Assembly: GCA_964425575.1 (NCBI GenBank) | Contig: CAYRMN010000002.1 | Location: forward strand, 5,490 to 69,489 | Source of the DNA: CAYRMN01 sp964425575 | GTDB lineage: Bacteria; Patescibacteriota; Patescibacteriia; 2-12-FULL-60-25 | Length of the DNA: 64,000 nucleotides | Direction of reading: 5' to 3' | In this document: positions 26,002 through 34,580 of the stretch, one piece after another | How the letters are laid out: every line of letters begins with the position of its first letter | Numbering within the stretch: the first letter of the stretch is position 1 | The notes under the pieces: model-generated | Database searches by the model: none | Seen by the model: only the letters and a program-made list of their open reading frames with translations | Told to the model about the DNA's origin: nothing | Made by a program: the position numbers and the translations under genes

Positions 26002-27240
26002 ATGAGATCCCTTTCTTCTCCACTCGTTATAGCGCTTCTTATCATTGCTGGGGCAGGCTGCAATCAAGCCACTCCCCTGCCTGAAATTCCCAATCCACTG
26101 AACAATACAACGACCAGCGCTACCGCTGAGGTAGCTCCAAGGAAGTTAGCGCCTGCCGTCATGACTCTTCAAAATGGCAAACAGCTCTCTCTATCGCTGG
26201 AAAATGACTATCGCATCTCTGTTGCTGCTCAAGGGTATCGCCGCCTACGCTTCATGGCAAAAAGCCCAGATGATCGGCTTTTTGTTGGTGAAATGTTCGA
26301 TCCAGGGGATACGAACAAAGGTCACGTGTATATATTCGATCATTTCGATCCAGCCACCAAAACATTTACGAGTGTCCATACCTATCTGTCTGGATTACGC
26401 AATCCAAACAGTATCGTCTTTTATACAGATACGTCAGGAAAAACATGGCTATATGTGGCTTTGACGGACAAACTGATCCGATATGCCTACACCGTCGGAG
26501 ATAATGCACCAACAGAGGCGCCTCAGCTTGTCGCCACATTTCCAGCCTATGGACGCAGTTGGAGCCAGGGCGGATGGCATATCACGCGCACGCTAGCTGT
26601 ATACCAACATAAAATCTACGTGTCCGTTGGCAGCTCCTGCAATTCCTGTGAAGAAAAGGACTCCGAACCTAGCCGAGCAAGTATTGTAGAGATGGATCCA
26701 GATGGGAGCCATCAAATTATCTATGCAAATGGCATGCGGAATGCAGTTGGAATTAGGTTTGTAGATGATGAGCTGTACGCTACGGTAAATGGCCCAGATC
26801 ACCTTGGTGATGATCACCCAGAGGACACCTTTTTCCGTATCTCAAAAGGCACAAACTACGGCTGGCCTTATTGCTATCAACTGAACGGAAAAATACTTCC
26901 AGATTCCACTCAAAAATGGACCAAATCGTTTGATTGCAAGACGGTCCCGCTCGCGCACTACGGCATTCCTCCGCATAGTGCACCGCTTGGATTTGATGCC
27001 ATCGAGGATCGTTTTCTCGTTGCTCTCCATGGAGCGGGTAAGAAGGCCCTCGGTGCAGGCTATAAAATCATCTCTATAACCAAACAAGGCGAGGCAACAG
27101 ACTTTTTAACCGGCTTTCTTTCAAATGGCAATGTCTCGGGCCGACCAGTGGATATTCTAAAAAATGACAATCACTCATTCTTTGTGACGGATGATTTCAA
27201 TGGGGTTATGTACTACATGGAAAAAACTACGAATGAATAA
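26002..27240 (+). CDS. lipoprotein of the PQQ-dependent sugar dehydrogenase (GSDH/YliI) fold
   Basis: 412 aa from the ATG at 26002; a GTG at 25993 is in frame. A lipoprotein signal ends in the lipobox AGAGC. The mature protein is a six-bladed propeller of the GSDH type: GYRRLRFMAKSPDDRLFVGE, SGLRNPNSIVFY, the Cys-rich SVGSSCNSCEEKD loop, ANGMRNAVGIRF, GPDHLGDDHPEDTF and GTNYGWPYCYQ. These enzymes oxidise sugars or aldoses outside the membrane with PQQ. CPR cells do not make PQQ as far as known, so it would need uptake or have lost that role. Confidence 0.82.
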   Translation: MRSLSSPLVIALLIIAGAGCNQATPLPEIPNPLNNTTTSATAEVAPRKLAPAVMTLQNGKQLSLSLENDYRISVAAQGYRRLRFMAKSPDDRLFVGEMFDPGDTNKGHVYIFDHFDPATKTFTSVHTYLSGLRNPNSIVFYTDTSGKTWLYVALTDKLIRYAYTVGDNAPTEAPQLVATFPAYGRSWSQGGWHITRTLAVYQHKIYVSVGSSCNSCEEKDSEPSRASIVEMDPDGSHQIIYANGMRNAVGIRFVDDELYATVNGPDHLGDDHPEDTFFRISKGTNYGWPYCYQLNGKILPDSTQKWTKSFDCKTVPLAHYGIPPHSAPLGFDAIEDRFLVALHGAGKKALGAGYKIISITKQGEATDFLTGFLSNGNVSGRPVDILKNDNHSFFVTDDFNGVMYYMEKTTNE

Positions 27241-27246
27241 TCCTGT

Positions 27247-27322
27247 GTCGTCCTGAGCTTGTCGAAGGATCTTCACCATGTGAGAAGATCCTTCAGCTTC
27301 GTCAGACTCCGCTCAGGACGAC
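27247..27322. repeat. dispersed palindrome, family A (copy 1)
   Basis: GTCGTCCTGAGCTTGTCGAA at one end and GCTCAGGACGAC at the other, with GGATCTTC / GAAGATCC in between, forms a long imperfect hairpin. Similar copies are at 61333 and 62401. It lies just after the propeller lipoprotein and may help end transcription. Confidence 0.75.
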
Positions 27323-27369
27323 GCTACTAACTAGACATTTTCTCGAATGTATGCTATACTTTACATATT

Positions 27370-27918
27370 ATGATGAGAACTGATCAATTACCCCCACAAC
27401 CACAACGGGCTCAACATGGGACTGAACTATTGTCCCAAGGATTAGCTGTGCCTGCTGACAAAGAACGAATTGACAATCCAACACCAATGATAGACACAAA
27501 AACAAACCAACGCACTGAAGAAAAAGCTGCCAATGAACTCCGAAAACAAGCAGAATCTACTCGACGTCAAAATACAGAAGCGTGGAGACAACAGTACTAC
27601 GCCATCAAAAGAGAGGACGCTGGTGCCTTAGAAAGAGTGCGACGGGGACTATCTGCGAGAGGTGTGCATCATAAAATACCGAAAAGGCATGAGGTGGCTT
27701 TTAGTGAAGAAGCCCTAGAGGAGATTCGCCGAGGCGCGGAAGAAATTGAAGCAGCGAAAAGAAGTATGGATGAAATGGCCGAAGCTAACTTAGGCAAGGG
27801 TTCTCAATCACTATTTGAATTAGATTCAGTAAACGAAGCCGTTAAAGCAACACGAAGAGCGCAAAATCCGACCAAACCCCCCATCAGTACACGACTTCGC
27901 AAGATGCTGGGTCTGTAA
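27370..27918 (+). CDS. charged coiled-coil protein, unknown
   Basis: 182 aa, starting 9 nt after a TATACT box (27355-27360). It is rich in Glu, Lys, Arg and Gln with no membrane segment. Residues 45-75 (EKAANELRKQAESTRRQN) and 115-145 (EEALEEIRRGAEEIEAAKRS) are predicted coiled coils. No family recognised. Its composition is like other CPR regulatory or structural proteins such as the gene at 29598. A terminator follows. Confidence 0.6.
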   Translation: MMRTDQLPPQPQRAQHGTELLSQGLAVPADKERIDNPTPMIDTKTNQRTEEKAANELRKQAESTRRQNTEAWRQQYYAIKREDAGALERVRRGLSARGVHHKIPKRHEVAFSEEALEEIRRGAEEIEAAKRSMDEMAEANLGKGSQSLFELDSVNEAVKATRRAQNPTKPPISTRLRKMLGL

Positions 27919-27941
27919 ATTATACTCGCTTGTATTTGATT

Positions 27942-27966
27942 ACAAAGCCCCAAAAGGGGCTTTTGT
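27942..27966 (+). terminator. intrinsic terminator
   Basis: ACAAAGCCCC / GGGGCTTTTGT with loop AAAA. Confidence 0.85.
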
Positions 27967-28000
27967 ATATGGTTCTTTACACATTTATATACGAATAAGG

Positions 28001-28006
28001 TAGAAT
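28001..28006 (+). promoter_or_regulatory. -10 box, leaderless start
   Basis: TAGAAT ending 7 nt before the ATG at 28014, with TTTACA about 18 nt upstream as a -35. Confidence 0.55.
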
Positions 28007-28013
28007 CATACCC

Positions 28014-29537
28014 ATGTTCAAATCCATTGACCGCTTTCTGAATGGCATCACCATGTATCGGCTTGTCATGTACGGACTGGGCTTGATAGCATCATTAGCC
28101 ATTCTATTGGGTTTTTTAAACATCCTTCCTTTTAGCGGTCCATGGCTGCTTATATCACTTGGTGTTTTGATGCTCACTTGTATCGTCGTGAATCGTCTGC
28201 TTTCTGGCGTCTTTCACGCTCCTTCCAACACAGAATCAACACCCATTACAGCTCTTATCCTCTTCTTTATCTTATCGCCCATCTCCAGCATTCACGATCT
28301 TTGGCTTCTCGTGGTCGCTAGCGTGCTCGCCATCCTCTTAAAATATCTCGTCACGTTTCATCGCAAACACCTTTTTAACCCAGCCGCTGGCGCAGCTGTC
28401 ATCCTTGGCCTGTTTGGATATGGCTCCGCAATCTGGTGGGTCGCAACACCTGTCTTATTCATTCCAGTTGTTCTACTTGGGGGCTGTATTGTGCGTAAGC
28501 TTAGACGCTCTGTTCTCTTTTTCACCTTTCTCGTCACCAGCCTTGCTTCCATCCTCATGTTTGGAAGTTGGGGAACAGCTCCTGTGTGGAGCTCTATCCC
28601 TCAAATCTTTCTTTCCTGGCCTCTGATGTTCTTTGGAACGATCATGCTAACCGAACCGCTCACAACGCCACCTACCAAGCGATTACAGGCTGTCTATGGC
28701 GGATTGGTTGGCGTATTATCAGGTTTGCAGTTTCATCTTGGTCCTATCTATTCCACCCCAGAATTCGCCCTCATCATTGGTAACATCTTCTCTTTTTGCG
28801 TGAGTCTGAAACAGAAACTCGATCTTCGACTCGTTGAGCACCGCGCGCTTTCAACCGATATCCACGAATTTACCTTTGCTTCAAAAAATCCATTCACCTT
28901 TCAAGCTGGGCAGTATTTAGAGTGGACCCTCCCCCATCCTCACGCAGATGATCGAGGTATGCGCCGCTATTTTACGATCGCATCCTCACCCACCGAAGAG
29001 CATGTCCGCTTAGCTATTCGAGTTGATACAAAACGCTCCAGTAGCTTTAAAACAGCCCTGCTCGCCATGAAACCTGGAGATCATCTGGTAGCAGGCTCGC
29101 TGGCTGGAGATTTCGTTCTCCCAAAAGATACACATCAAAAACTGGTCTTTATTGCCGGCGGCATCGGTGTTACCCCCTTCCGCAGTATGATTCAGGAACT
29201 AATCGACAAAAAAGAATCGCGCGATATCGCCCTCTTTTACCTCGCCGCGAACCCAGATTGTTTCGCCTACAAAGCATTACTTGATACAGCCCATGATCAA
29301 TTTGGACTCAAGTCCATCTACGTTATCTCCCCACCAAAAAACGACACTCCCTCAAACTGGACCGGCAGAATCGGCTATATCACCCCTCAAATGTTGACCG
29401 AAGAAGTCCCAGACTTCCATGAACGAACCTTCTACCTCTCCGGTCCACCAGGGATGGTTGAGGCGTACACAACGCTCCTAAAATCTTCAGGGATAAAGTC
29501 CAGTAATATCAAGACCGATTATTTTCCTGGGTTTTAA
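28014..29537 (+). CDS. RnfD/NqrB-like membrane domain fused to FNR-type FAD/NAD(P)H reductase
   Basis: 507 aa. Residues 20-270 hold about nine helices and RKHLFNPAAGAAVILGLFG near 122, the region that resembles RnfD/NqrB. Residues 275-507 form a ferredoxin-reductase module: FAD motif MRRYFTIASSPTEEH near 320, a GSLAGDFVLP loop, NAD(P) motif FIAGGIGVTPFRSM near 383, and FYLSGPPGMVEAY near 480. No 2Fe-2S domain is present. The order matches putative one-chain transmembrane reductases that move electrons from NAD(P)H across the membrane. It stands alone with a terminator. Electron acceptor is unknown. Confidence 0.82.
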   Translation: MFKSIDRFLNGITMYRLVMYGLGLIASLAILLGFLNILPFSGPWLLISLGVLMLTCIVVNRLLSGVFHAPSNTESTPITALILFFILSPISSIHDLWLLVVASVLAILLKYLVTFHRKHLFNPAAGAAVILGLFGYGSAIWWVATPVLFIPVVLLGGCIVRKLRRSVLFFTFLVTSLASILMFGSWGTAPVWSSIPQIFLSWPLMFFGTIMLTEPLTTPPTKRLQAVYGGLVGVLSGLQFHLGPIYSTPEFALIIGNIFSFCVSLKQKLDLRLVEHRALSTDIHEFTFASKNPFTFQAGQYLEWTLPHPHADDRGMRRYFTIASSPTEEHVRLAIRVDTKRSSSFKTALLAMKPGDHLVAGSLAGDFVLPKDTHQKLVFIAGGIGVTPFRSMIQELIDKKESRDIALFYLAANPDCFAYKALLDTAHDQFGLKSIYVISPPKNDTPSNWTGRIGYITPQMLTEEVPDFHERTFYLSGPPGMVEAYTTLLKSSGIKSSNIKTDYFPGF

Positions 29538-29544
29538 TTCTTCT

Positions 29545-29582
29545 AATCAAAAATCCGTCTCTGTAGAAGACGGATTTTTGAT
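29545..29582 (+). terminator. intrinsic terminator
   Basis: ATCAAAAATCCGTCT / AGACGGATTTTTGAT with a short GTAGA-type loop. It separates the reductase gene from the convergent gene 29598-30065. Confidence 0.9.
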
Positions 29583-29597
29583 TGCTCTCAGAATAAC

Positions 29598-30065
29598 TTA
29601 ACTCAAGTTAGCCGATGCATCTCTTCGAGGTCGTGCCAACTTTGTAGCCTTATCATCACGCGCCTGAGCTTCAGAAAACAAGTTCACTGTGCGGGCTGCT
29701 AGCGTGCCTGGGTCATACAGATCGGGAATAACCGCTCCTCTGGCTTGCTCCGCTTCCATTTTACTAAGCTCTCCGTTTAGCATTCCAGCAACATTGTTTA
29801 TTAATTTATTAAATTTGAGAATTTCCATCTGTGGTAATCCAGAATCTCGGAAAGTATCTTCATAAACAGCTCGTACGGCAGTCTCAAGAAGCTTCCCTGT
29901 ATTTGGATTATTTCCTTCTCGTCTTGCGCTAAGCCAGGTTGCAATAGCCTTATGATTTTCTAATTTCACACCTGTTTCTCTTGTACCCGAAACAGGATCC
30001 TGGTCTTTACGAGCTGGCTGAAGAGGAAGATTCTGTGCAGCACCTCCTTCAAAGGCATTTATCAT
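29598..30065 (-). CDS. soluble helical protein, unknown
   Basis: 155 aa, charged and without membrane segments. It has a helix EVRAVYEDTF-like region near 66, the stretch EILKFNKLINNVAGMLNGEL near 81, and a basic tail (LARPRRDASANLS). I recognise no family. It resembles the protein at 27370 in composition and size, and the two lie either side of the reductase gene on opposite strands. Confidence 0.55.
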   Translation of the reverse strand: MINAFEGGAAQNLPLQPARKDQDPVSGTRETGVKLENHKAIATWLSARREGNNPNTGKLLETAVRAVYEDTFRDSGLPQMEILKFNKLINNVAGMLNGELSKMEAEQARGAVIPDLYDPGTLAARTVNLFSEAQARDDKATKLARPRRDASANLS

Positions 30066-30162
30066 AAATAGGTCATTAGAAAATTAAATTCGATAGTGTT
30101 TCTTTACAAAAATAGTATAGCACATTTACCAAAAAAGTCAAGTATTGTAGACATTTCGAACA

Positions 30163-30193
30163 CACAAAAAATACGCCTTTTTGTAGCGTATTT
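30163..30193 (-). terminator. intrinsic terminator of the 30.2 kb ncRNA
   Basis: On the minus strand AAATACGC, a 9-nt loop, GCGTATTTTTTGTG: 8-bp stem plus a T run. It follows the closing helix of the structured RNA. Confidence 0.8.
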
Positions 30194-30408
30194 CTATGTT
30201 TTCACCCAATAGATGTAGAGGGGATGCAGGTGCCGAAGCACCGTTATCCATGAATGGCCTACTGTCGGGATGCGCCAGTCGAAACCGGCACGTCCTGATC
30301 TCAGCCACTCTACACACAGAGGACCCGTATTCGGGCTCCGTATGCTCTCTCCTCCACATCTATGAGGTGAACGATTTTTATGAGTTGGGAAAGGTCTTGC
30401 TATTCTGA
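30194..30408 (-). ncRNA. novel structured non-coding RNA candidate
   Basis: A complete transcription unit with no convincing ORF: promoter at 30415-30443, structured core at 30212-30360, terminator at 30163-30193. The ends of the core pair (GATGTGGAGGAGAG at the 5' end with TCCCCTCTACATC at the 3' end). Inside are at least four further helices: GGAGCCCG / CGGGTCC around AATA, AGTGGCT / AGGCCATT, a GC-rich stem around GGTTTCGACTGG, and GGTGC / GCACC closed by a TTCG loop. GC content is much higher than the flanks. The conserved sequences of RNase P, tmRNA, SRP RNA and common riboswitches are absent. A 6S-like or wholly new RNA remains possible. Confidence 0.6.
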
Positions 30409-30414
30409 AAAGAT

Positions 30415-30443
30415 ACAATATCACAACCAAGTAAATATGTCAA
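30415..30443 (-). promoter_or_regulatory. sigma70-type promoter for the ncRNA
   Basis: TTGACA (-35), 17 nt, TATTGT (-10). The start of transcription would be near 30408. It is a perfect -35 in a window where most genes show only a -10. Confidence 0.7.
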
Positions 30444-30520
30444 GTGTACTGTTTACAAGCCAATTTGACATTTTTTTGCTATTTCGCCCTTTTTGCCTCA
30501 CCGACATGAACGCCGTTATG

Positions 30521-30961
30521 CTACAAAAAGGATAACGATTTAGTTGGTTTCATCACTGCTGAGGGGTCGGTTTTCCATATATCCGAAACGTCGGCATACA
30601 ATTCGAGCTCGTTTCCATCCGGATCAAGAATATAGATACTGTGTGTCACCGTATGATCGGCAGTGCCAACGATTGGTACTCCCTTTTCTTGCAATTCATG
30701 AAAAACACGCTTGGCATCTGCCGGAGAATCCCCGATCTTAAACCCAATATGATACAAACCTGGCTCTGGTAATCTCTCGTATCTTGGTTCGCCGTCGACT
30801 TCGATAAGCAGGAGCTCATGATGCGTTCGTCCTGAAGAAAATGCCGCTACTCCCCCACCATGAGCAATTTCTCGAAATCCTAATACCTCACGATAAAAAT
30901 GCGCGGACCGCTCTATGTCAGAAACATACAGTACGACATGACCAAGTTCAATAATATGCAT
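30521..30961 (-). CDS. VOC family (glyoxalase/dioxygenase-like) protein
   Basis: 146 aa. Two beta-alpha-beta-beta-beta modules are visible. Metal-ligand positions are His8 in LGHVVLYVSD, His in GLYHIGFKIGD near 70 and Glu in NELELYADV near 124; DPDGN before the last strand is typical of VOC metal enzymes such as catechol 2,3-dioxygenases and glyoxalases. Substrate is unknown. It starts 7 nt before the end of the polyprenyl synthase gene and may be co-transcribed with it. Confidence 0.88.
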   Translation of the reverse strand: MHIIELGHVVLYVSDIERSAHFYREVLGFREIAHGGGVAAFSSGRTHHELLLIEVDGEPRYERLPEPGLYHIGFKIGDSPADAKRVFHELQEKGVPIVGTADHTVTHSIYILDPDGNELELYADVSDIWKTDPSAVMKPTKSLSFL

Positions 30962-30968
30962 AGAGATT

Positions 30969-32036
30969 CTAAGAGGTACGATGTTTTATATATCCGATGA
31001 ATTCCATTAGCTCGCGATCGAGAGAGGATGAGAGATGTAATTTTGAAACCTCTTGTTCGGCTATTTGAAAATACTCCTCCATGAGCGTACGCCCGTATTC
31101 AAAGGCACCGGATTGCGTGAATAGCTCGGCAACTTGTGGGCGGTCTGTTTCGGTCAATCGAGTGCCAAAGAGTTCTTGCAATGTCTGCTTTTGTGCCTTG
31201 GTTCCGTGTTGAAAAATATGAAGCGTAAACACCGTATGCTGACGATCGACCAGATCAGAAAATACCGTCTTGTGCGTATCCTTGGTCAGACCGGTCAAAT
31301 CCAGCAGATCGTCCTGAATCTGAAAGGCAAGACCGAGCGCATATCCAATTCGTTCAAATCCAGCAGCACTTTTTGCCCCGCCGCCCGCCAAAGCAACGCC
31401 AATATGAAACGGTTTGATAAAGGTGTAGCTGGCCGTCTTTAAAAACATCTTTCGCTCGATCGTCTCGAACGTCGCCGTCTTTCTGGTCATCAAATCCACG
31501 TCTAGCATTTGACCCAAAATGACATCATTCGTCATCTGAAAAAAGAGCTCTCTCGCACGTTCCAGTCTACGCAATGGAAGGCTACGATATGATCCGGACA
31601 TCATCTCCGTCGCCCATCCAAGCAACAGATCCCCAACTAAAATGGCCTGGCTTTCACCAGTACGTGTCATATCTCCAACTCGCCTCTGCTTACGAAGAGA
31701 TTGCGTAACATGAATATGCGTCGTAGGAATTCCGTGACGGCTTTGCCCTTGATCCATCACATCGTCATGAATCAAGGCGAACACGTGAAATAGCTCTAAC
31801 GCCATACAAACCTCCAGAGCTGCAGATGGCATGCGGGGCTGAATCGCTCGATATCCAATACTCGCAAGATACGGACGAATGCGTTTGCCTCCATGCTCGA
31901 TAAGTTCCTGCGCATAGGCCAATATGTCAACGATCGCAGCATCCTGGACCCGAATATTCGCGTCATGGAGTTTTCGCTGCATATACGCCTGCAAACGAGT
32001 ATCAAATAATTGCCGAAATGATTGCAGTTGTTGCAT
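30969..32036 (-). CDS. polyprenyl diphosphate synthase
   Basis: 355 aa from the ATG at 32036; an upstream in-frame ATG at 32066 is less likely. It elongates isoprenyl diphosphates. All class motifs are present: GGKRIRP near 60, the first aspartate-rich motif ALIHDDVMDQG near 98, KTASY near 214 and the second aspartate motif FQIQDDLLDLTG near 248. Product length cannot be told with confidence. It could supply undecaprenyl-type carrier for the wall genes or membrane lipids. It is divergent from the PEP-domain gene, and both start codons sit in the same TATCCTATGCAAC sequence. Confidence 0.92.
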   Translation of the reverse strand: MQQLQSFRQLFDTRLQAYMQRKLHDANIRVQDAAIVDILAYAQELIEHGGKRIRPYLASIGYRAIQPRMPSAALEVCMALELFHVFALIHDDVMDQGQSRHGIPTTHIHVTQSLRKQRRVGDMTRTGESQAILVGDLLLGWATEMMSGSYRSLPLRRLERARELFFQMTNDVILGQMLDVDLMTRKTATFETIERKMFLKTASYTFIKPFHIGVALAGGGAKSAAGFERIGYALGLAFQIQDDLLDLTGLTKDTHKTVFSDLVDRQHTVFTLHIFQHGTKAQKQTLQELFGTRLTETDRPQVAELFTQSGAFEYGRTLMEEYFQIAEQEVSKLHLSSSLDRELMEFIGYIKHRTS

Positions 32037-32138
32037 AGGATATATGTAAGAAATGCTAGCATACATGAACGCCCGTATACAGAAAGAGATCCTATCCGTT
32101 TGACACCATCTTCTATTCCTCTACACTTCATCTATCCT

Positions 32139-33629
32139 ATGCAACTCGACGAACAACTCTTTCAAAAACTCCTGCCAGACATACAACATCAGACATGGTA
32201 TCGACAACGATTTGATGCCTGTCCGCATTTTATGTTTTTTCTGGGTGATGCGCACACCTCATCCATTCAACATACCCCATATCCCTTTGGCCAGCGTCTT
32301 GCCTATGCTGGATTTTCTAAGAATCGAGCTGATTGGTATCACAGTTTACCGGCACTCCAAAAAACAGCCGCCTCCATCATCCAAGCCTCAGAGCAAAACC
32401 CGCACATTAGTCGAGACATGGTTCGGGATTTTTATCCCTGGCAAGAACAATTCTACACCCAATGCCGAACAATCAATGGGATGAATCTCACCGCTCTGAC
32501 GGATACGGAACTTCTAGAAACATATAATGCACTCGCGGATACCTATACAAAAAAACTCAATGCATCCCCACTCATTGATGGGTTTGCATTAAGTACAGAC
32601 GAAGACATCTCCTCAAAAATTCGAGTGCACCTAGATCAGCAGGGCATGGGACGCGATTTTGTAGAATTTTTTGAGGTTCTGACCGCTCCAACATTCCTCT
32701 CTTTTCTCCAAGAAGAAGAGATCGCCCTTCTGCGGGTTGCAGATGAAATACGACAGCACCCTTCCGACGCCGCAGATTGTATATACGCGCATCAACAAGC
32801 GTATTTTTGGATTCAGAATAACTATGTAAAAGACCATGTGTTAAATGCGAACGCTTTCGAAGAACGCGTCCGACAATGGAACCAGATTGATCTCATCGCA
32901 AAGGCAAACGAACTAAAGGCGCTTCCCCTTCATCATGCGCAACGAAAACAAGAATTGCTGACGCGCATTGCCCTTCCCGAGGAACTCACTACGCTACTGA
33001 ACATTACAGATGATTTTAACGCCTGGCAGGACGAACGCAAGAAAGGCACATTTTGGGCGACGCATGTTTTCAGCACACTGCTACAGGAATTCTCTCGCAG
33101 AACAGGCTATACGATGGATGAATTGAAATACTGCTTTCCTCCAGAAATGGCTTCTGCGCTGGATAAAAAGATCTCCAAAGAAGAATTACAAGCCCGATTT
33201 GAGTATTGCATGATCCTCTGGACCGCAGATAGCTACAGCGTAACAACGGATCAGGAGTTTATCGCTACGCTTGATAAAATCGGAACTGGCGCATATGTAC
33301 ATACCAATGAACTGAAAGGATTTTCCGCTCAATTAGGTACCGCTCGTGGAAAAGTTAAAATTATTGAAAGCGCTGAGGAGATAGCAAAGATTGAAGAAGG
33401 AGATATTCTGGTCGCCGTTATGACACGCCCAGACTATCTTCCGGCCATGAAAAAGGCGGCGGCGTTCGTTACTGATGAAGGTGGCATCACCTGTCATGCA
33501 GCAATTGTGGCACGAGAAATGAAAAAACCTTGCATTGTGGGCACAAAGATTGCCACAAAAATCTTTAAAGACGGAGATCTGCTAGAGGTAGATGCGGATA
33601 ACGGTCTTGTTCGACTGATCCCATCATAA
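32139..33629 (+). CDS. PEP-utilising mobile (phosphohistidine) domain protein
   Basis: 496 aa from the ATG at 32139. The C-terminal 95 residues are the swivelling phosphohistidine domain of PEP synthase and pyruvate phosphate dikinase: GTARGKVKI, EEGDILVAVMTRPDYLPAM, then GGITCHAAIVAREMKKP with the phosphorylated His near 451. The first 390 residues are helical and not obviously an ATP-grasp or PEP barrel. Proteins of this make-up occur in CPR without a full PEP synthase. The domain suggests a phosphotransfer role or rifampin-phosphotransferase-like chemistry, but the partner is not visible. Confidence 0.78.
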   Translation: MQLDEQLFQKLLPDIQHQTWYRQRFDACPHFMFFLGDAHTSSIQHTPYPFGQRLAYAGFSKNRADWYHSLPALQKTAASIIQASEQNPHISRDMVRDFYPWQEQFYTQCRTINGMNLTALTDTELLETYNALADTYTKKLNASPLIDGFALSTDEDISSKIRVHLDQQGMGRDFVEFFEVLTAPTFLSFLQEEEIALLRVADEIRQHPSDAADCIYAHQQAYFWIQNNYVKDHVLNANAFEERVRQWNQIDLIAKANELKALPLHHAQRKQELLTRIALPEELTTLLNITDDFNAWQDERKKGTFWATHVFSTLLQEFSRRTGYTMDELKYCFPPEMASALDKKISKEELQARFEYCMILWTADSYSVTTDQEFIATLDKIGTGAYVHTNELKGFSAQLGTARGKVKIIESAEEIAKIEEGDILVAVMTRPDYLPAMKKAAAFVTDEGGITCHAAIVAREMKKPCIVGTKIATKIFKDGDLLEVDADNGLVRLIPS

Positions 33630-34268
33630 CCCCTGATGCTCGAACTCGACAAAATCCTTCGCAAAGAATCGTGTTGCAAGGTGATAAATTGTATAGGTAA
33701 TAAAGAATGCACCAAAAACATCAACGGAATAATGCAGATGACCGAGAAGAACAACGGTCGCAAATAAACATGTAAAACCAAGAAACACCCATCTCCATAG
33801 CTTTGTATTCCAAAAAAGAAGGGCCATCAAAAACGGCAAACCTGCGTGTCCTGAAAAAAAGAGATCGCCGGTAAAATTAAAGGAACGAAAAAAGTGGCTC
33901 GGTTCGATTGGCGAAACCGTTGGGAACGGCCCGATGTGAGTCAAGATGATAAAAAAAGAACGCACTGAAATAAAAAGTGCAATACTTTTTAACGCAAATG
34001 GTAAACGTTTTGGCTCCCAAAATGACAGGGCCGTGATAAGTAGTACAAAGAGATAAAAGCCCTCAACAAACACATCTTCCACATTCACCACGGGAATATT
34101 ACTGAGAATAATATCCGTAACTGATCCGCTGACATGGCTCGAGGCGTATGTGCCCGCAAAAAAATTGATGATCAGACTTCCAATCAAAAGCAGAAAACCC
34201 GTACACGTTGAGATGAGAAAGGCTCGTTTCGTCCAATAGAAAAGATGTTTTTGAAGCAAGTTTTTCAT
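33624..34268 (-). CDS. PAP2_C / sphingomyelin-synthase-like phosphatase
   Basis: 214 aa, six membrane helices. Catalytic motifs of the PAP2_C group are FFSGHAGLPFLMAL near residue 136 and LLGHLHYSVDVFGAF near 171 (His in SGH, His and Asp in HYSVDV). They point to a lipid phosphate phosphatase or phosphotransferase in the membrane. It overlaps the end of the PEP-domain gene by 6 nt tail to tail. Likely work is recycling of prenyl or lipid phosphates. Confidence 0.8.
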   Translation of the reverse strand: MKNLLQKHLFYWTKRAFLISTCTGFLLLIGSLIINFFAGTYASSHVSGSVTDIILSNIPVVNVEDVFVEGFYLFVLLITALSFWEPKRLPFALKSIALFISVRSFFIILTHIGPFPTVSPIEPSHFFRSFNFTGDLFFSGHAGLPFLMALLFWNTKLWRWVFLGFTCLFATVVLLGHLHYSVDVFGAFFITYTIYHLATRFFAKDFVEFEHQGL

Positions 34269-34328
34269 AAAAACACTCTAAAAAGAAGATACCACTAGAA
34301 CAAACGAACGGCTAGAAAAATGCCCTGA

Positions 34329-34386
34329 AAAGAAAAAGCCGACCGGGGAAGGGCGCAGCGCTCTCGAGAGCGCCGCGTATCGGTCG
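34329..34386 (-). terminator. intrinsic terminator of small lipoprotein
   Basis: Long GC-rich hairpin, GACCG...GCGGCGCTCT / AGAGCGCTGCG...CGGTC around CG, with CTTTTTCTTTTC after it on the minus strand. Confidence 0.85.
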
Positions 34387-34389
34387 ACA

Positions 34390-34521
34390 TCAGTCGCGGC
34401 AATAGGGGTAGGTCGGACAATGTACCGGCTCTCCAGGAGTCTGGGGCGGACGGTGGCCCGGGCAGCCCGTGAGGGTGGCGATGGAGATGGCGAGCAAGAG
34501 ACCGCAGAAAATACGACGCAT
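34390..34521 (-). CDS. small lipoprotein
   Basis: 43 aa from the ATG at 34521, which has a perfect GGAGG five bases upstream. MRRIFCGLLLAISIATLTGC is a full lipoprotein signal with lipobox LTGC. The mature peptide is only about 24 residues, rich in Pro and with Cys-Pro-Thr-Tyr-Pro-Tyr-Cys at the end. It resembles small entericidin-like or lysis-type lipoproteins in plan, but no family match is claimed. It has its own TTGACA promoter (upstream of 34600) and a strong terminator. It lies between the PAP2 and murG genes but its signals are unlike theirs, suggesting acquisition. Confidence 0.7.
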   Translation of the reverse strand: MRRIFCGLLLAISIATLTGCPGHRPPQTPGEPVHCPTYPYCRD

Positions 34522-34580
34522 GGTGACCTCCAGAAAATTCCACACCGCCAAACGATTCTGTTGAGCTAGATGGGAACCGT

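Noticed and set aside
30194..30430. Short frames on both strands through the 30.2 kb RNA
   Set aside because: All look unlike protein, and the sequence is dominated by base pairing; the RNA reading is preferred.
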